DNA of 64,000 nt from an uncultured Methanobrevibacter sp. Lineage in GTDB: Archaea > Methanobacteriota > Methanobacteria > Methanobacteriales > Methanobacteriaceae. The stretch covers positions 1-64,000 of the forward strand of contig ONSJ01000006.1 of NCBI GenBank assembly GCA_900320515.1, given 5' to 3'. Below the pieces are notes generated by a model. It was not told the DNA's origin and ran no database searches. It worked only from the letters and a program-made list of their open reading frames with translations. Each line of letters starts with the position of its first letter. Position 1 is the first letter of the stretch. Below are positions 28,501-38,707 of the stretch, in pieces. The position numbers and the translations under genes are program-made.

Positions 28501-29717
28501 CAGTAACTGCGGGAAATGTCACATTCAACCTTGATGGCGAGATTTTCACACTCAACCTGACCGAAGGGGCAGTCAGCTTTACAAGGGCATTCTCCATTGC
28601 TTTGCATAATGTTTCCGCTGCCTACAATGGTGTTGAATACTATTATAATTCATCGAATGCATTCAGGGAGTTTAATGCTGAACTGGTGGGTACACAGATT
28701 AACTTGACAATTGCCAACGAGTTCAATCCTGTCATCATCACTGTTAACGTTACCGACCAATACGGAAACGCCATTGATGTTGGCAATGTCACTTTCACAG
28801 TTGATGGAACACAGCATGTTGTTAATCTCAGCAATGGAACTGCGCAATTGGAATACTGCTTTAGAAATTTGGGCTTTAATGATATTTATGTGACATATAA
28901 CGGATTGGATTACTATTATGACTTGTCAAACGCATCAACTAATGTTTGCGTAAATACTACGATTTTATCAAATGATGCGACAAGGACCTACGACTCTAAA
29001 TATTCATTTGCCCTATTGGACAATTATGGAAATCCATTGAATCAGACAGCAGTTTTAGTCACTGTAGGATTTAAGAATTATAATGTAATCACCGATGAAA
29101 ATGGTATAGGAATTATCGACATTACTTTAAGCCCTGCTACTTATTCGGCTAAAATCATAAATCCGATAAATAATGAGGTTAAGATTCAAACAATCAAGGT
29201 ACTGCCAAGAATTAATGAAAACAAGGATTTGACAATGTATTATGGTGCAGGAAAATACTATAAGGTTCGAGTATTTGATGATGAAGGAAACATAGCCAAA
29301 AACGTCCAAGTCACTTTCACATTAAATAAAAAGCAATACATAAAAACAACCGATGCAAACGGTTACGCATCAATTAAGATTTCATTAAGCCCTGCCAAAT
29401 ACACAATAACTGCAGAATATAAGGGATTCAAGGTATCAAATAAGATTACAGTCAAATCCACTATAATAACCAAAAACATCAAGGTCAAGAAGGGAAAGAC
29501 CATCAAGTTCACTGCAAAGCTTGTAAACAAAAATGGCAAAATCCTTAAGAATAAAAAGATCACATTCAAATTCAAGGGCAAAACCTATAAGGTAAAAACC
29601 AATAAGAAAGGCAAGGCCACCCTGAAGATTCATAAGAAATACAGGAAGGGAAAATACACCATTACCTCCTGTTATGGTAAATTGAAAATCAAGAATACTA
29701 TTAAAATTGTCAAATAG
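25527..29717 (+). CDS. Adhesin-like protein with C1 peptidase, paralogue B
   Basis: A secreted protein of about 1,396 residues and the shortest of the four paralogues, with fewer Ig-like repeats after the peptidase. The order is signal peptide (ending PTCFA), beta-helix repeats (GGAVS, GGAIY), C1 peptidase with QGSNGNCWAFSS, NHAVAIVGW and KNSWGTGSGDKGYYHVSYYD, Ig-like repeats, and the Lys-rich tail. The catalytic Cys, His and Asn are all kept. The start may be the ATG at 25512 or the TTG at 25527; the latter is aligned with the LKK-type starts of paralogues A and D and has a G-rich site upstream. It is 118 bp after A, so it may have its own promoter. Confidence 0.83.
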   Translation: MKNIKFIALTTILILLLIVIPTCFAMDNETAFAVSDEDALSIVDEDVLDADYYFDANAQNDNGDGSQDNPYRNLTSNRVKDNSIIHLKDGEYPLNAQVGSKNITLIGQNPQSTVIKYNNHIGFFADSSITLKNLTLVGLSISDRSNSIINATNVIFKDSTVGSISVTYYNTVVYLKNCTFLNCSATSGGAVSITGGSLEIVDSLFMNNYAERYGGAIYLREAEFVCRNMEIINSTSKMGGAITALYSTLNMTNVTARNNTARYGGGAVYALFGSLSLKNSAFYNNTAKDGGALFIDEVNNFIPFNNTFARNTAVSIAGAVYSAVSRNLNRTSILNESLMNSFFNNAASLENDVYECEAINLNYNSSQNYLLIRSGSYYDSDLPSSYDLRDYHMVTPVKSQGSNGNCWAFSSLASLESCILKATGATYDLSEENMKDLMAKFSSYGCQMETNTGGYDRMGHSYLASWLGPVNETQDPYIVGEVLSPVMNSIFHVQNILFLTRTNYTDNDEIKRAIMSYGAVSTSIHMYQSSDGTDLYRKGSNLYWYRTDKSANHAVAIVGWDDNYSKDNFKTTPPGDGAWIIKNSWGTGSGDKGYYHVSYYDTKLAQLNSPYTTYVFLFNESIKYDKNYQYDVSGRTDFFLNESNTVWYKNRFTATDNEWLTAVSTYFEKNTAWDLSIYVNDVLRHVQSGTATPSYSTIELSSFIPLAIGDVFEVEFKITTDKEAGVPISEGLISNGIPINKKMFYENISFISYDGENWADLYGLEWAYSSHSYATQVACIKAFTVFDVINTTTKLSVDVTDVFEVRAHVLNQYNLPVTGGVVTFTFNNSKYFVNVVNGLAILKMPLNISEYEVSAVFDNEGYIPSNDSISFSTSLLNTSISLAINKNNPINITAYVYNEYGYLINYGNVTLTVDNVPYTIDVINGTATLIKVLGLGNHNVSAVFNPVYYYKSSSAYREFDVSLQRTNVTISVSDVYNPISINVNVTDEFGNAVTAGNVTFNLDGEIFTLNLTEGAVSFTRAFSIALHNVSAAYNGVEYYYNSSNAFREFNAELVGTQINLTIANEFNPVIITVNVTDQYGNAIDVGNVTFTVDGTQHVVNLSNGTAQLEYCFRNLGFNDIYVTYNGLDYYYDLSNASTNVCVNTTILSNDATRTYDSKYSFALLDNYGNPLNQTAVLVTVGFKNYNVITDENGIGIIDITLSPATYSAKIINPINNEVKIQTIKVLPRINENKDLTMYYGAGKYYKVRVFDDEGNIAKNVQVTFTLNKKQYIKTTDANGYASIKISLSPAKYTITAEYKGFKVSNKITVKSTIITKNIKVKKGKTIKFTAKLVNKNGKILKNKKITFKFKGKTYKVKTNKKGKATLKIHKKYRKGKYTITSCYGKLKIKNTIKIVK

Positions 29718-29726
29718 GTGATTTAA

Positions 29727-32700
29727 TTGCGTGGGAATAAATTATTGCTATTATTTTTAATAGTTTTAATTTCTTTACTGGTTATTCCTTCAGCTTTTGG
29801 TGCGGATAACAAAACAGACAGTCTGGATTCCAGTCTGGACGCTCAACCTATTTGCGATGACATTTATTTTGACTCCAATGCTTCAGATGATAATGGAAAT
29901 GGAACGATTGATAATCCCTATAAAAATATGGGCAATGGAAGAATCACCGACAACTCCGTTGTTCATCTAAAGAACGGAAACTATGACATTTTGCAATTCA
30001 GCTCCTATAGAAACATTTCAATCATTGGTGAGGATGCACCAGATACCGTTATCAGGGGCAGCGGAGGTGTTTTGGTTGCCAATTCACGTTTGTCTTTGGC
30101 GAATGTCACTATCTGCAACCTGAATATATTGAATCAGGGAGATCTGATTGCCTCAAATTCCATTTTTGCCAACTCTTCTGCCTTATCCAACAGCCAAAAG
30201 AGCACAAGCTGCGGGGGAGCCATTTACTGTGCACGCTCTAGCTACAATGTATATCTGACAAATTGTTCCTTTGTAAATAACCGTGCAGCCTGTGGAGGTG
30301 CAATCTATTTGAACGGAGGCATTCTGGAGGCATCTGATTGCAGTTTCATTAAAAACACTGCTTCAGTTTATGGCGGGGCAATTGCATGGGAATCCAATTA
30401 TTTCAACGGCAACAGGATTGTGATTAAGCGTTCAAAGTTCACAGAAGATGTTTCTATAAAGGATGCGGGCGGCGCAATTTATCTCAAGTACGGACAGCTG
30501 GCCGCTGAGGATTTAAACATTTCCAATTGCCAGGGATGTTTTGGAGGAGGATTCACTCTTTTAAGCTGTAACGCTTCATTGACAAACATTTCAGCATTCA
30601 ACAATTCCGCAAAATATGATGGGGGAGCCATATATCAGTTTTACGGTAATCTGACATTGAACAATTCTTTTTTATCAGGCAGTCATGCCAAAAATGGGGC
30701 AGGATTATTCGTCTGCAATTTGGATATGCTTTCTGTCAATAATGTTTCCTTTGTAAATAACACTGCCGATTTGCTTGCAGGAGCCTTTTATTCTCTTGTA
30801 AATGAGTTATATGAATTTAACAATATCACATACCTGAACAATTCCGCTTTGCAGCATAATGATTTGTTCAATCAGGGCAATATATCACTGATATTTTCAA
30901 GCGGCAATTATTCTATGTATTATCATGCCGGTTCCAATTCAACTCTTCCAAGCTATTACAGTTCCTTGGATGAAGGGTATGTAACTCCAGTCAGAAATCA
31001 AATGAATGGGGGCAACTGCTGGGCTTTTGCTGCATTGGCAACCCTTGAATCTGCCATATTGAAGGCTTCAGGCAGGGAGCTTGATTTGTCTGAAGAGAAC
31101 ATGAAGAATTTGGCATCCATCTATTCCTATTACGGCTGGTCAATGGACACCAACAGAGGAGGTTATGATAATATGGCATTCGGTTATCTTACAAGCTGGC
31201 TTGGACCTGTACTTGAAACGGATGATGTATATAACGACCTGAGCGTATTGTCACCCGTATTGGACAGCGTTTTGCATGTTCAAAACATGTTGTTTTTAAA
31301 TAAGACTTCAAATGACAATTTGGATTCAATCAAAAGGGCAATTATGGATTACGGAGCGGTGTTTTCTAAAATTTACATGTATTCCCATTATGATTCTGCC
31401 GTTAAGAAGTATGTCCAGTACTATAATGGATTTCTGTCAGGCAATCATGCGGTTTCACTGGTCGGCTGGGACGATGATTTTTTAATTCCCGGAGCTCCTG
31501 GCAAGGGTGCATGGATAGCAAAGAACAGCTGGGGCGCAAACTGGGGAAATGACGGATACTTTTACGTTTCATATTACGACAGGTCATGCCCTGCCCTTGG
31601 AGAAAGTGAAGGGGCAATCGCATTCGTATTCAATGACACCATAAGGTATGACAAGAACTATCAGTATGATTTGGCAAAAACCGATTACCTTTTTAACAAC
31701 ACCACCACAGTTTGGTATAAAAACCTATTCACAGCAACGGATGATGAATATCTGGCTGCCGTTTCAACATACTTTGAAAAAAGCGCCGATTGGAATATGA
31801 CAATCAACATAAATAATGTTTCAAGGGCAATGAAGTCTGGATTTTCACATCCTGGATACTACACATTCAATCTCGATGAGATGATTCCTCTTGCTGTGGG
31901 GGATGTATTTGAGATAATATTTAAAATTACAGTCAACGGAGATGCAGGAGTTCCTATTTCAGAGATTATAAGCCTTAACAACATTTATTACAGTGAAAAT
32001 ATTTCATTCATAAGTTATGATGGCAATTCATGGACTGATCTCTTTAATTTGACTTGGAAATATCCAAACCACACTTACAACTCACAGGTTGCATGCATTA
32101 AGGCCTTCACTGTTTCAAATCCGATAAACACTACATTGAAATTGTCCATTGAAAACAGAACAGACGACTGCGCAGATATAATCGCCCATGTATTGAACCA
32201 GTGGGGATATCCGTGCTCAGGCAATGTAACATTCACTGTCGGAAATCAGACATATGTCGTCAAATCGGTAAACGGCATAGCTAAAAAGCACATTGATTTG
32301 GTAAATGCAAGCCTGTCTGCAGAATTTGATGCTGTAGGATATGTTTCATCAAGGGTTGACCTTGAACTGCACAATCCATTGGTTGAGACAAACATTTCCC
32401 TCATTATTGATGATTTCTACAATCCGTTGAACGTCACTGCAGTCATACGCGATTCAAACAATGAATATGTAAGATTCGGATATGTGACTTTCATCATTGA
32501 TGGTGAGGAATACGTTGTAAAGGTGTCAAACGGCACTGCAAAACTTGAAAACATCAATGTCTTTCCGCTAAAATTGAATGTTTCTGCATTCTACAGGGAT
32601 TCGTTTTACTATGACTCATGCAATGTCACTCAATCAATCGAAATGTTGAGGATCAATACAAAAATCAAACTCAATATCACTTCACCAAGCGAAGCCAACA

Positions 32701-34214
32701 ATCCAGTAAATGTCAGGGTGGCTGTGCTTGATTTGGATGACAATCCTGTCAATGGCGGCTGGGTGTATCTTGATATGGATGGGGACCTCTATGCAATTGA
32801 AGCTGATGACGGTGTGGTGGAAATCAATCATATATTCTTAAGCACCGGAATCAAGACAATCAAGGTAAGCTTTGATGATGTCTATCTTTACAATTCATCA
32901 AATGCATCTGAAACATTTAACGTTTCAAAAATCAGGGTCACTCCGTCACTAAATTTTGTCATCGATAAAACTCGTGTGGCTTTTGGTGTAGAGCTTGGAG
33001 ATGCAGTAAAGGAATTTGAAGCCATTCTCCATGTAAACGGCACTGACTATAATGCCACATCCAAAAGGGGTCTTGCCATATTCGAGATTATAGACCTTGA
33101 TTATGGAACCTATGACTATAGCATAAGATTCATAAGCGACATCTATGAGGCCAAAGACTTTAACGGCGAGTTTAACATTACCGTTCACAAAACCCGGTTA
33201 AACGCTTCAGATGATTATATATATTATAATGGAGGTTACGTCGTCGAGCTGAAGGACATGCTTGGCCGTGCGGTTGCTGGCAGGCCGCTCAATTTGACTG
33301 TAGGTGGAAAAACATACAATCAGACAACTGACGATAATGGAATTGCAGTTTTCCGCCTTGCTTTGATGAGCGGAGATTATTATGCAGTAATATCATTCGG
33401 AGGGGATGACGATTACAGCAAGTCCAGGCTGACAGCCACTATCCGGTCAAAATCAACAATAGATTTCATCAATAATGTTTATTCATTCAATTCAAGATAT
33501 TCTGCTGTTTTGCTCGACTCCAATGGCAGCGCAATTGCAAACAGGAAGGTTCAGGTGCTTTTAAACGGAGCGATGCATGAAGTCTACAGCGACAACAACG
33601 GCCAAATCTCATTAATCATCAATTTAAATCCGGGAAGTTATGAGGTCAGGATAACTAATCCTGTTTCCGGTGAGGTCAAAACACACTCAATCAATGTCGT
33701 AAAGAGAATATCCCAAAACGGCGATTTGAAAATGTATTACGGTGCAGGCAAGCTCTATAAGGTTAGGGTTTGCGATGACAACGGAAATTTCATTGCCGGA
33801 CTTAATGTCAAGTTTACCGTTGCCGGAAAAACATTTTACTCAAAAACCGATAAGAACGGTTTTGCATCCTTAAAGATTAATCTGAAACCCGGAACCTATA
33901 GGATTTATGCTGAATATAAAGGCTTCAAGGCATCAAATAAGATTGCAGTCAAAACAACATTAATCACTAAAAACATCAAGGTCAAAAAGGGAAAGACAAT
34001 CAGATTTACTGCAAAACTTCTAAACAAGAACGGAAAAATCCTTAAAAATAAGAAAGTCACATTCAGGTTTAAAGGCAAAACTTATAAACTTAAAACTAAT
34101 AAAAAAGGTATTGTTACTTTAAAGATTACCAAAAAATATAAGGCTGGAAAATATTCCATCCTCACTAGTTATGGCAAATTGAAAGTTAAAAACACTATTA
34201 GAATTAAAAAATAG
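29727..34214 (+). CDS. Adhesin-like protein with C1 peptidase, paralogue C
   Basis: A secreted 1,495-residue protein. It has a signal peptide ending near SAFGA, a beta-helix region (GGAIY, GGAIA and similar), and a C1 peptidase with QMNGGNCWAFAA, NHAVSLVGW and AKNSWGANWGNDGYFYVSYYD. It then has an Ig-like repeat series and the Lys-rich tail (KKGKTIRFTAKLLNKNGKIL). The start codon is TTG 10 bp after the stop of B, with AGGTGAT overlapping that stop, so B and C are translationally coupled. It is close in length and sequence to D, pointing to a recent duplication. The surface role (adhesion, protein processing) is inferred from domains. Confidence 0.84.
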   Translation: MRGNKLLLLFLIVLISLLVIPSAFGADNKTDSLDSSLDAQPICDDIYFDSNASDDNGNGTIDNPYKNMGNGRITDNSVVHLKNGNYDILQFSSYRNISIIGEDAPDTVIRGSGGVLVANSRLSLANVTICNLNILNQGDLIASNSIFANSSALSNSQKSTSCGGAIYCARSSYNVYLTNCSFVNNRAACGGAIYLNGGILEASDCSFIKNTASVYGGAIAWESNYFNGNRIVIKRSKFTEDVSIKDAGGAIYLKYGQLAAEDLNISNCQGCFGGGFTLLSCNASLTNISAFNNSAKYDGGAIYQFYGNLTLNNSFLSGSHAKNGAGLFVCNLDMLSVNNVSFVNNTADLLAGAFYSLVNELYEFNNITYLNNSALQHNDLFNQGNISLIFSSGNYSMYYHAGSNSTLPSYYSSLDEGYVTPVRNQMNGGNCWAFAALATLESAILKASGRELDLSEENMKNLASIYSYYGWSMDTNRGGYDNMAFGYLTSWLGPVLETDDVYNDLSVLSPVLDSVLHVQNMLFLNKTSNDNLDSIKRAIMDYGAVFSKIYMYSHYDSAVKKYVQYYNGFLSGNHAVSLVGWDDDFLIPGAPGKGAWIAKNSWGANWGNDGYFYVSYYDRSCPALGESEGAIAFVFNDTIRYDKNYQYDLAKTDYLFNNTTTVWYKNLFTATDDEYLAAVSTYFEKSADWNMTININNVSRAMKSGFSHPGYYTFNLDEMIPLAVGDVFEIIFKITVNGDAGVPISEIISLNNIYYSENISFISYDGNSWTDLFNLTWKYPNHTYNSQVACIKAFTVSNPINTTLKLSIENRTDDCADIIAHVLNQWGYPCSGNVTFTVGNQTYVVKSVNGIAKKHIDLVNASLSAEFDAVGYVSSRVDLELHNPLVETNISLIIDDFYNPLNVTAVIRDSNNEYVRFGYVTFIIDGEEYVVKVSNGTAKLENINVFPLKLNVSAFYRDSFYYDSCNVTQSIEMLRINTKIKLNITSPSEANNPVNVRVAVLDLDDNPVNGGWVYLDMDGDLYAIEADDGVVEINHIFLSTGIKTIKVSFDDVYLYNSSNASETFNVSKIRVTPSLNFVIDKTRVAFGVELGDAVKEFEAILHVNGTDYNATSKRGLAIFEIIDLDYGTYDYSIRFISDIYEAKDFNGEFNITVHKTRLNASDDYIYYNGGYVVELKDMLGRAVAGRPLNLTVGGKTYNQTTDDNGIAVFRLALMSGDYYAVISFGGDDDYSKSRLTATIRSKSTIDFINNVYSFNSRYSAVLLDSNGSAIANRKVQVLLNGAMHEVYSDNNGQISLIINLNPGSYEVRITNPVSGEVKTHSINVVKRISQNGDLKMYYGAGKLYKVRVCDDNGNFIAGLNVKFTVAGKTFYSKTDKNGFASLKINLKPGTYRIYAEYKGFKASNKIAVKTTLITKNIKVKKGKTIRFTAKLLNKNGKILKNKKVTFRFKGKTYKLKTNKKGIVTLKITKKYKAGKYSILTSYGKLKVKNTIRIKK

Positions 34215-34225
34215 GATTGGTCTTT

Positions 34226-37200
34226 ATGCTTAAACGTAAATTGCTGATATTATCGGCAATGTTCCTAATTTTGCTGGTTGTTCCATCAGTATTTGCACAG
34301 GAAAATGCTACCGATAGTCTTGAATCCAGTGCGGATGCTCAAGCACTTTCCAGTGACTTTTACTTCGACAGCAATGCCACAAACGACCACGGCGAGGGAA
34401 CTGTTGACGATCCTTACAGGGAGCTGCGTGATGGCAGAATCCTTGACAACTCAGTGATTCACCTTAAAAATGGGGAATATGAATTTTCACAGATTGACGC
34501 CCATACCAACGTTTCATTCATCGGTCAGGATGCATCAAAGACAATCGTCAGAGGCGATGGAGGAGCTTTAACTGTCAATTCTCCGCTTGTTTTGACAAAC
34601 ATTACCATTTGTAATCTGAACATATTTGTTCAGGGGGATTTCACCGCTTCAAATGTTATTTTTGCCAACACTTCATCAGTCAAGACAAGCAAATACGGAA
34701 ACGGTTTGGGCGGGGCAATCTATTGCGCAAATGACAAAGCCAATGTCCATTTGACCAACTGCACATTCATCAATAACCGTGCCGGCTGTGGAGGAGCCAT
34801 TTATTTTAACGGAGGAGTCCTGGAAATCACTGATTCCACATTCATCAACAACACTGCCATGAATTACGGCGGGGCAATTGCCTGTGAGTCCAAATATTCC
34901 AGGGATATAAGACTGACAGTCAAACGCTCCAAATTCATCAATGACAGATGCATCAAGGATGCCGGCGGTGCTGTTTATATCAAATCAGGAACATTTACAG
35001 GTGAGGATTTGGAAATCTCTTCATGCAATGCTACTTTTGGTGGGGCATTTGCTCTTTTAAAGTCATATGCCAATTTGAACAACATTAATGCCTTTGCCAA
35101 TGTGGCCAAATATGACGGCGGCGTCATCTATCAGATTTACGGAAATCTGACATTAAACAATTCAATATTTTCCAATAACTATGCAAAAAACGGTGGGGGA
35201 TTGTTTGTTGATGCGTCATATCTTCTTGATGCATGCAATAGTTTATTCATAAACAATTCGGCCGATTTGCTTGCAGGGGCATTCTATTCACTTTCAAACG
35301 ATTATTCAGATTTCAACAATCTCACTTACATTAACAATACTGCCGGGGCATATGATGACCTTTTTAAACAGGACAACGAATCTTTAATATTCACCGGAGG
35401 CGACTACACATTATACAATCATGTGCATGATGAATCTCCGCTTCCAAGCTATTACAGCTCTGTTGATGAAGGATACGTCTCTCCTGTTAAAAATCAGCAG
35501 AATGCAGGCAACTGCTGGGCATTTGCCATATTGTCAACTCTTGAATCAGCAGTGTTGAAGGCATCAGGAAATCTTGATCTGTCAGAGGAAAACATGAAGA
35601 ATCTGGCGGCCCTCTACTCCCATTATGGTTGGTCAATGGACACCAATGAGGGAGGATATGACGATATGGGATTCAGCTATCTGACAAGCTGGATTGGCCC
35701 TGCTCTTGAAAAAGATGACGGATATACAGATTTTGGAGTGCTTTCCCCTATTCTGGATGATATTCTTCATGTTCAAAACATTCTGTATTTAAAAAGGTCA
35801 AGCCATTCCGATTTGAATTCAGTCAAAAACGCCATCAGGGATTATGGTGGGGTATATGCTCCAATCTATATGGTTGCATATTATGATTATACTTCTAAGA
35901 AATACGTGCAGTGCTATACCGGAGACCATATCTGCGACCATGCGGTCGTGCTGGTCGGATGGGATGACAATTTCCAAATTTCAGGAGCTCCTGGAAGGGG
36001 TGCATGGATAGCGAAGAACAGCTGGGGCAGTGAATGGGGCGATAATGGTTACTTCTATGTTTCATATTTCGACAACACATGCCTCAAACCGGGCAATGAG
36101 GGCACTGCAATTGCATTCATGTTCAATGACACCATGAAATATGACAAGAACTACCAGTATGATATAGCCAAAACCGATTATTTCCTCAACACTACAAAGA
36201 CCGTATGGTACAAGAACATTTTCAACGCAACAGACAATGAATATCTGGCGGCCGTTTCAACATACTTTGAAAAGAGCACCCGTTGGGAGCTCACAGTCAG
36301 CGTCAACGGCAATCTGAAATTGACAAGGTTGGGGGAGTCTCCTGCAGGTTACCGCACAATTGATTTGGGCCAGTTGCTGCCGGTCAGTGTCGGGGATGTT
36401 TTTGAGGTAATGTTTAAAATCACAGTTGAAGGGGATGCGGGTGTGCCGATTTCAGAAAAAATCAGCCTGAACAATCTCTTCTATCGTGAAAACATTTCAT
36501 ACATCAGCTATGACGGCAGGACATGGAGGGACCTCTTCAATATAACCTGGGATTATCCTGACCATACCTACGAGTCACAGGTGGCATGCATCAAGGCGTT
36601 TACAATTCTAAACCCTATAAATTCAACAATCTCACTGACATTTGAAGAGAGAACCTCAGACAGGATAACTATAGTTGCAAACATATTGAATCAGTGGGGA
36701 TACCCTATTGATCATGGAAAGCTTGATTTTAAGGTGGATGATGAAACCTACACTCTCGACATAGTCAACGGAGTTGCCAAAAAGCAAATAGATCTTAAAT
36801 CAGCAAATGTCACTGTTGAATTTGAAGATGTCGGCTACAGCCATTCCATGGCACATGCCGAACTGCATAATCCGCTCATCAACACTAGCATTGAGCTGAA
36901 CGTTACAGGCGAGCACAATCCTGTTAATGTCACCGCAAAGGTTGTGGATGAATACGGAAATCCTGTAAAATATGGAAATGTCATCTTTGACATTGGAGGC
37001 GTGAAATATGATGTGGATGTAGTTAACGGTACTGCAAAGCTGGAAAATATTATGGTATCACCTTTGAAATGCACAATCCATGCTCAATATGACGATTTGT
37101 TCTTCTATAAGCCTTCCCATGCCGACATGCCTGTGGAGTTGTCATTGATTAAAACAAAAATATCACTTAACATAACAACCAATGGGGCCAATAATCCTGT

Positions 37201-38704
37201 AAATATGGTTGCATATGTCACAGATTTGAACGGCACTCCCGTTGAAAGTGGAAGGATTGCATTTTTCATCTCAGGTGAGCTTTTCGTTTTGGATTTCACT
37301 GATGGAAGAGCATATATCAACCATACCTTCAAACAGACTGGCAACAATACAATTTCCGTAACGTTTTATGACAATGGAATTTACAATTCATCCGTTTATG
37401 CAGAAAGGCTACTTGTTTCAAAACTTAAGGTTAACATGACTTTAGACATTGCCATCGATGAATGTGATGCTTATCTGTCCGTTGGAGTTAAGGACTCCTC
37501 CAGAGGTTTCACTGTCAATCTTAGAGTCAACGGTGAAGACCACTTCTATTCAACAACCGAATCATATGTGTTATGCGACCTCAAAGGCCTCAAAATGGGT
37601 GACTATGATTATGTCATTGAACTGATAAGCCCTATTTATGAGGCGGATGACCTGGCAGGTTCGTTCCACATCAATCATCAAAACACTCGGATTGACGCTT
37701 CGGATGCATCAATTTACTATAACGGCGCTTACTCTGTTGTATTGAAGGATGAAAATGGAAATGCCATTGCGTATAGGGATGTTTACTTAACGGTCAACGG
37801 TCAGACAATCAAAAAGAGAACTGATGGTCAGGGTGTTGCTGTTTTTAATGTTGCTGCTCCTGTCGGATCTAACCAGGCAAAAATCAGTTTCATCGGAGAT
37901 GACGAGTACATAAAATCCTCAAAAACTATAAATATTGTTGTCAAATCTACAATTGAATTTGATTCATATACTTATGCACTTAATTCAAGGTATCTGGCCA
38001 CCTTAAGGGATTCAAACGGCAACCTGTTGATAAACAAGCAGGTAAATATGCTTTTCAATGGGGTTTCTTATAGTTTAATCACTGACGGAAAAGGACAAAT
38101 TTCTATAAACGTCAATCTGAATCCTGGAACATACTCTGTAAAAATAACAAATCCGGTTACCGGCGAGGTCAAAACCCAATCAATCAGTGTGGTCAAAAGA
38201 ATAACACAAAACAAGGACTTGACAGCTTATTACGGAGCAGGCAAGTACTATAAGGTCAAGGTTGTGGACGATTACGGCAAGACAGTTAAGGGATTGAAGG
38301 TCACCTTCAAGATAAATGGCAAAAAGTACTATGCATACACCAATAAAAACGGTTATGCTTCCTTGAAAATCACCCAAAAGCCTGGTACCTACACTATAAC
38401 TGCTGAATATAAGGGATATAAGGTATCAAACAAAATAAAGGTCAAATCCACAATAGTCACCAAAGACATTAAGGTCAAGAAATCAAAAGCCATCAAATTC
38501 AAGGCCAAGCTTCTCAATTCCAATGGAAAAATACTGAAAAATAAAAAAATCACTTTCAAATTCAAGGGAAAGACCTATAAGGTCAAAACAAACAAGAAAG
38601 GCATTGCGGTGTTGAAAATCACCAAAAAATACAAGAAGGGAAAATACACAATCACTTCAAAATACGGAAAATTGACAATAAAAAATAAGATAAGGATAGT
38701 GTAA
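34226..38704 (+). CDS. Adhesin-like protein with C1 peptidase, paralogue D
   Basis: A secreted protein of about 1,492 residues and the last of the four. The layout matches C: signal peptide (ending PSVFA), beta-helix repeats, C1 peptidase with QQNAGNCWAFAI, DHAVVLVGW and AKNSWGSEWGDNGYFYVSYFD, Ig-like repeats, and the Lys-rich tail. Here the residue before the catalytic His is Asp instead of Asn. An in-frame TTG at 34217 is possible, but the ATG at 34226 gives a standard N-terminus. It ends 4 bp from the convergent thymidylate synthase gene, so the two transcripts must overlap or terminate within each other. Confidence 0.84.
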   Translation: MLKRKLLILSAMFLILLVVPSVFAQENATDSLESSADAQALSSDFYFDSNATNDHGEGTVDDPYRELRDGRILDNSVIHLKNGEYEFSQIDAHTNVSFIGQDASKTIVRGDGGALTVNSPLVLTNITICNLNIFVQGDFTASNVIFANTSSVKTSKYGNGLGGAIYCANDKANVHLTNCTFINNRAGCGGAIYFNGGVLEITDSTFINNTAMNYGGAIACESKYSRDIRLTVKRSKFINDRCIKDAGGAVYIKSGTFTGEDLEISSCNATFGGAFALLKSYANLNNINAFANVAKYDGGVIYQIYGNLTLNNSIFSNNYAKNGGGLFVDASYLLDACNSLFINNSADLLAGAFYSLSNDYSDFNNLTYINNTAGAYDDLFKQDNESLIFTGGDYTLYNHVHDESPLPSYYSSVDEGYVSPVKNQQNAGNCWAFAILSTLESAVLKASGNLDLSEENMKNLAALYSHYGWSMDTNEGGYDDMGFSYLTSWIGPALEKDDGYTDFGVLSPILDDILHVQNILYLKRSSHSDLNSVKNAIRDYGGVYAPIYMVAYYDYTSKKYVQCYTGDHICDHAVVLVGWDDNFQISGAPGRGAWIAKNSWGSEWGDNGYFYVSYFDNTCLKPGNEGTAIAFMFNDTMKYDKNYQYDIAKTDYFLNTTKTVWYKNIFNATDNEYLAAVSTYFEKSTRWELTVSVNGNLKLTRLGESPAGYRTIDLGQLLPVSVGDVFEVMFKITVEGDAGVPISEKISLNNLFYRENISYISYDGRTWRDLFNITWDYPDHTYESQVACIKAFTILNPINSTISLTFEERTSDRITIVANILNQWGYPIDHGKLDFKVDDETYTLDIVNGVAKKQIDLKSANVTVEFEDVGYSHSMAHAELHNPLINTSIELNVTGEHNPVNVTAKVVDEYGNPVKYGNVIFDIGGVKYDVDVVNGTAKLENIMVSPLKCTIHAQYDDLFFYKPSHADMPVELSLIKTKISLNITTNGANNPVNMVAYVTDLNGTPVESGRIAFFISGELFVLDFTDGRAYINHTFKQTGNNTISVTFYDNGIYNSSVYAERLLVSKLKVNMTLDIAIDECDAYLSVGVKDSSRGFTVNLRVNGEDHFYSTTESYVLCDLKGLKMGDYDYVIELISPIYEADDLAGSFHINHQNTRIDASDASIYYNGAYSVVLKDENGNAIAYRDVYLTVNGQTIKKRTDGQGVAVFNVAAPVGSNQAKISFIGDDEYIKSSKTINIVVKSTIEFDSYTYALNSRYLATLRDSNGNLLINKQVNMLFNGVSYSLITDGKGQISINVNLNPGTYSVKITNPVTGEVKTQSISVVKRITQNKDLTAYYGAGKYYKVKVVDDYGKTVKGLKVTFKINGKKYYAYTNKNGYASLKITQKPGTYTITAEYKGYKVSNKIKVKSTIVTKDIKVKKSKAIKFKAKLLNSNGKILKNKKITFKFKGKTYKVKTNKKGIAVLKITKKYKKGKYTITSKYGKLTIKNKIRIV

Positions 38705-38707
38705 TCC

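Noticed and set aside
34215-34225. Possible frameshift splitting one gene between adhesins C and D
   Set aside because: Each has a full signal peptide, full domain order and C-terminal module, so they are separate complete paralogues with a short spacer.
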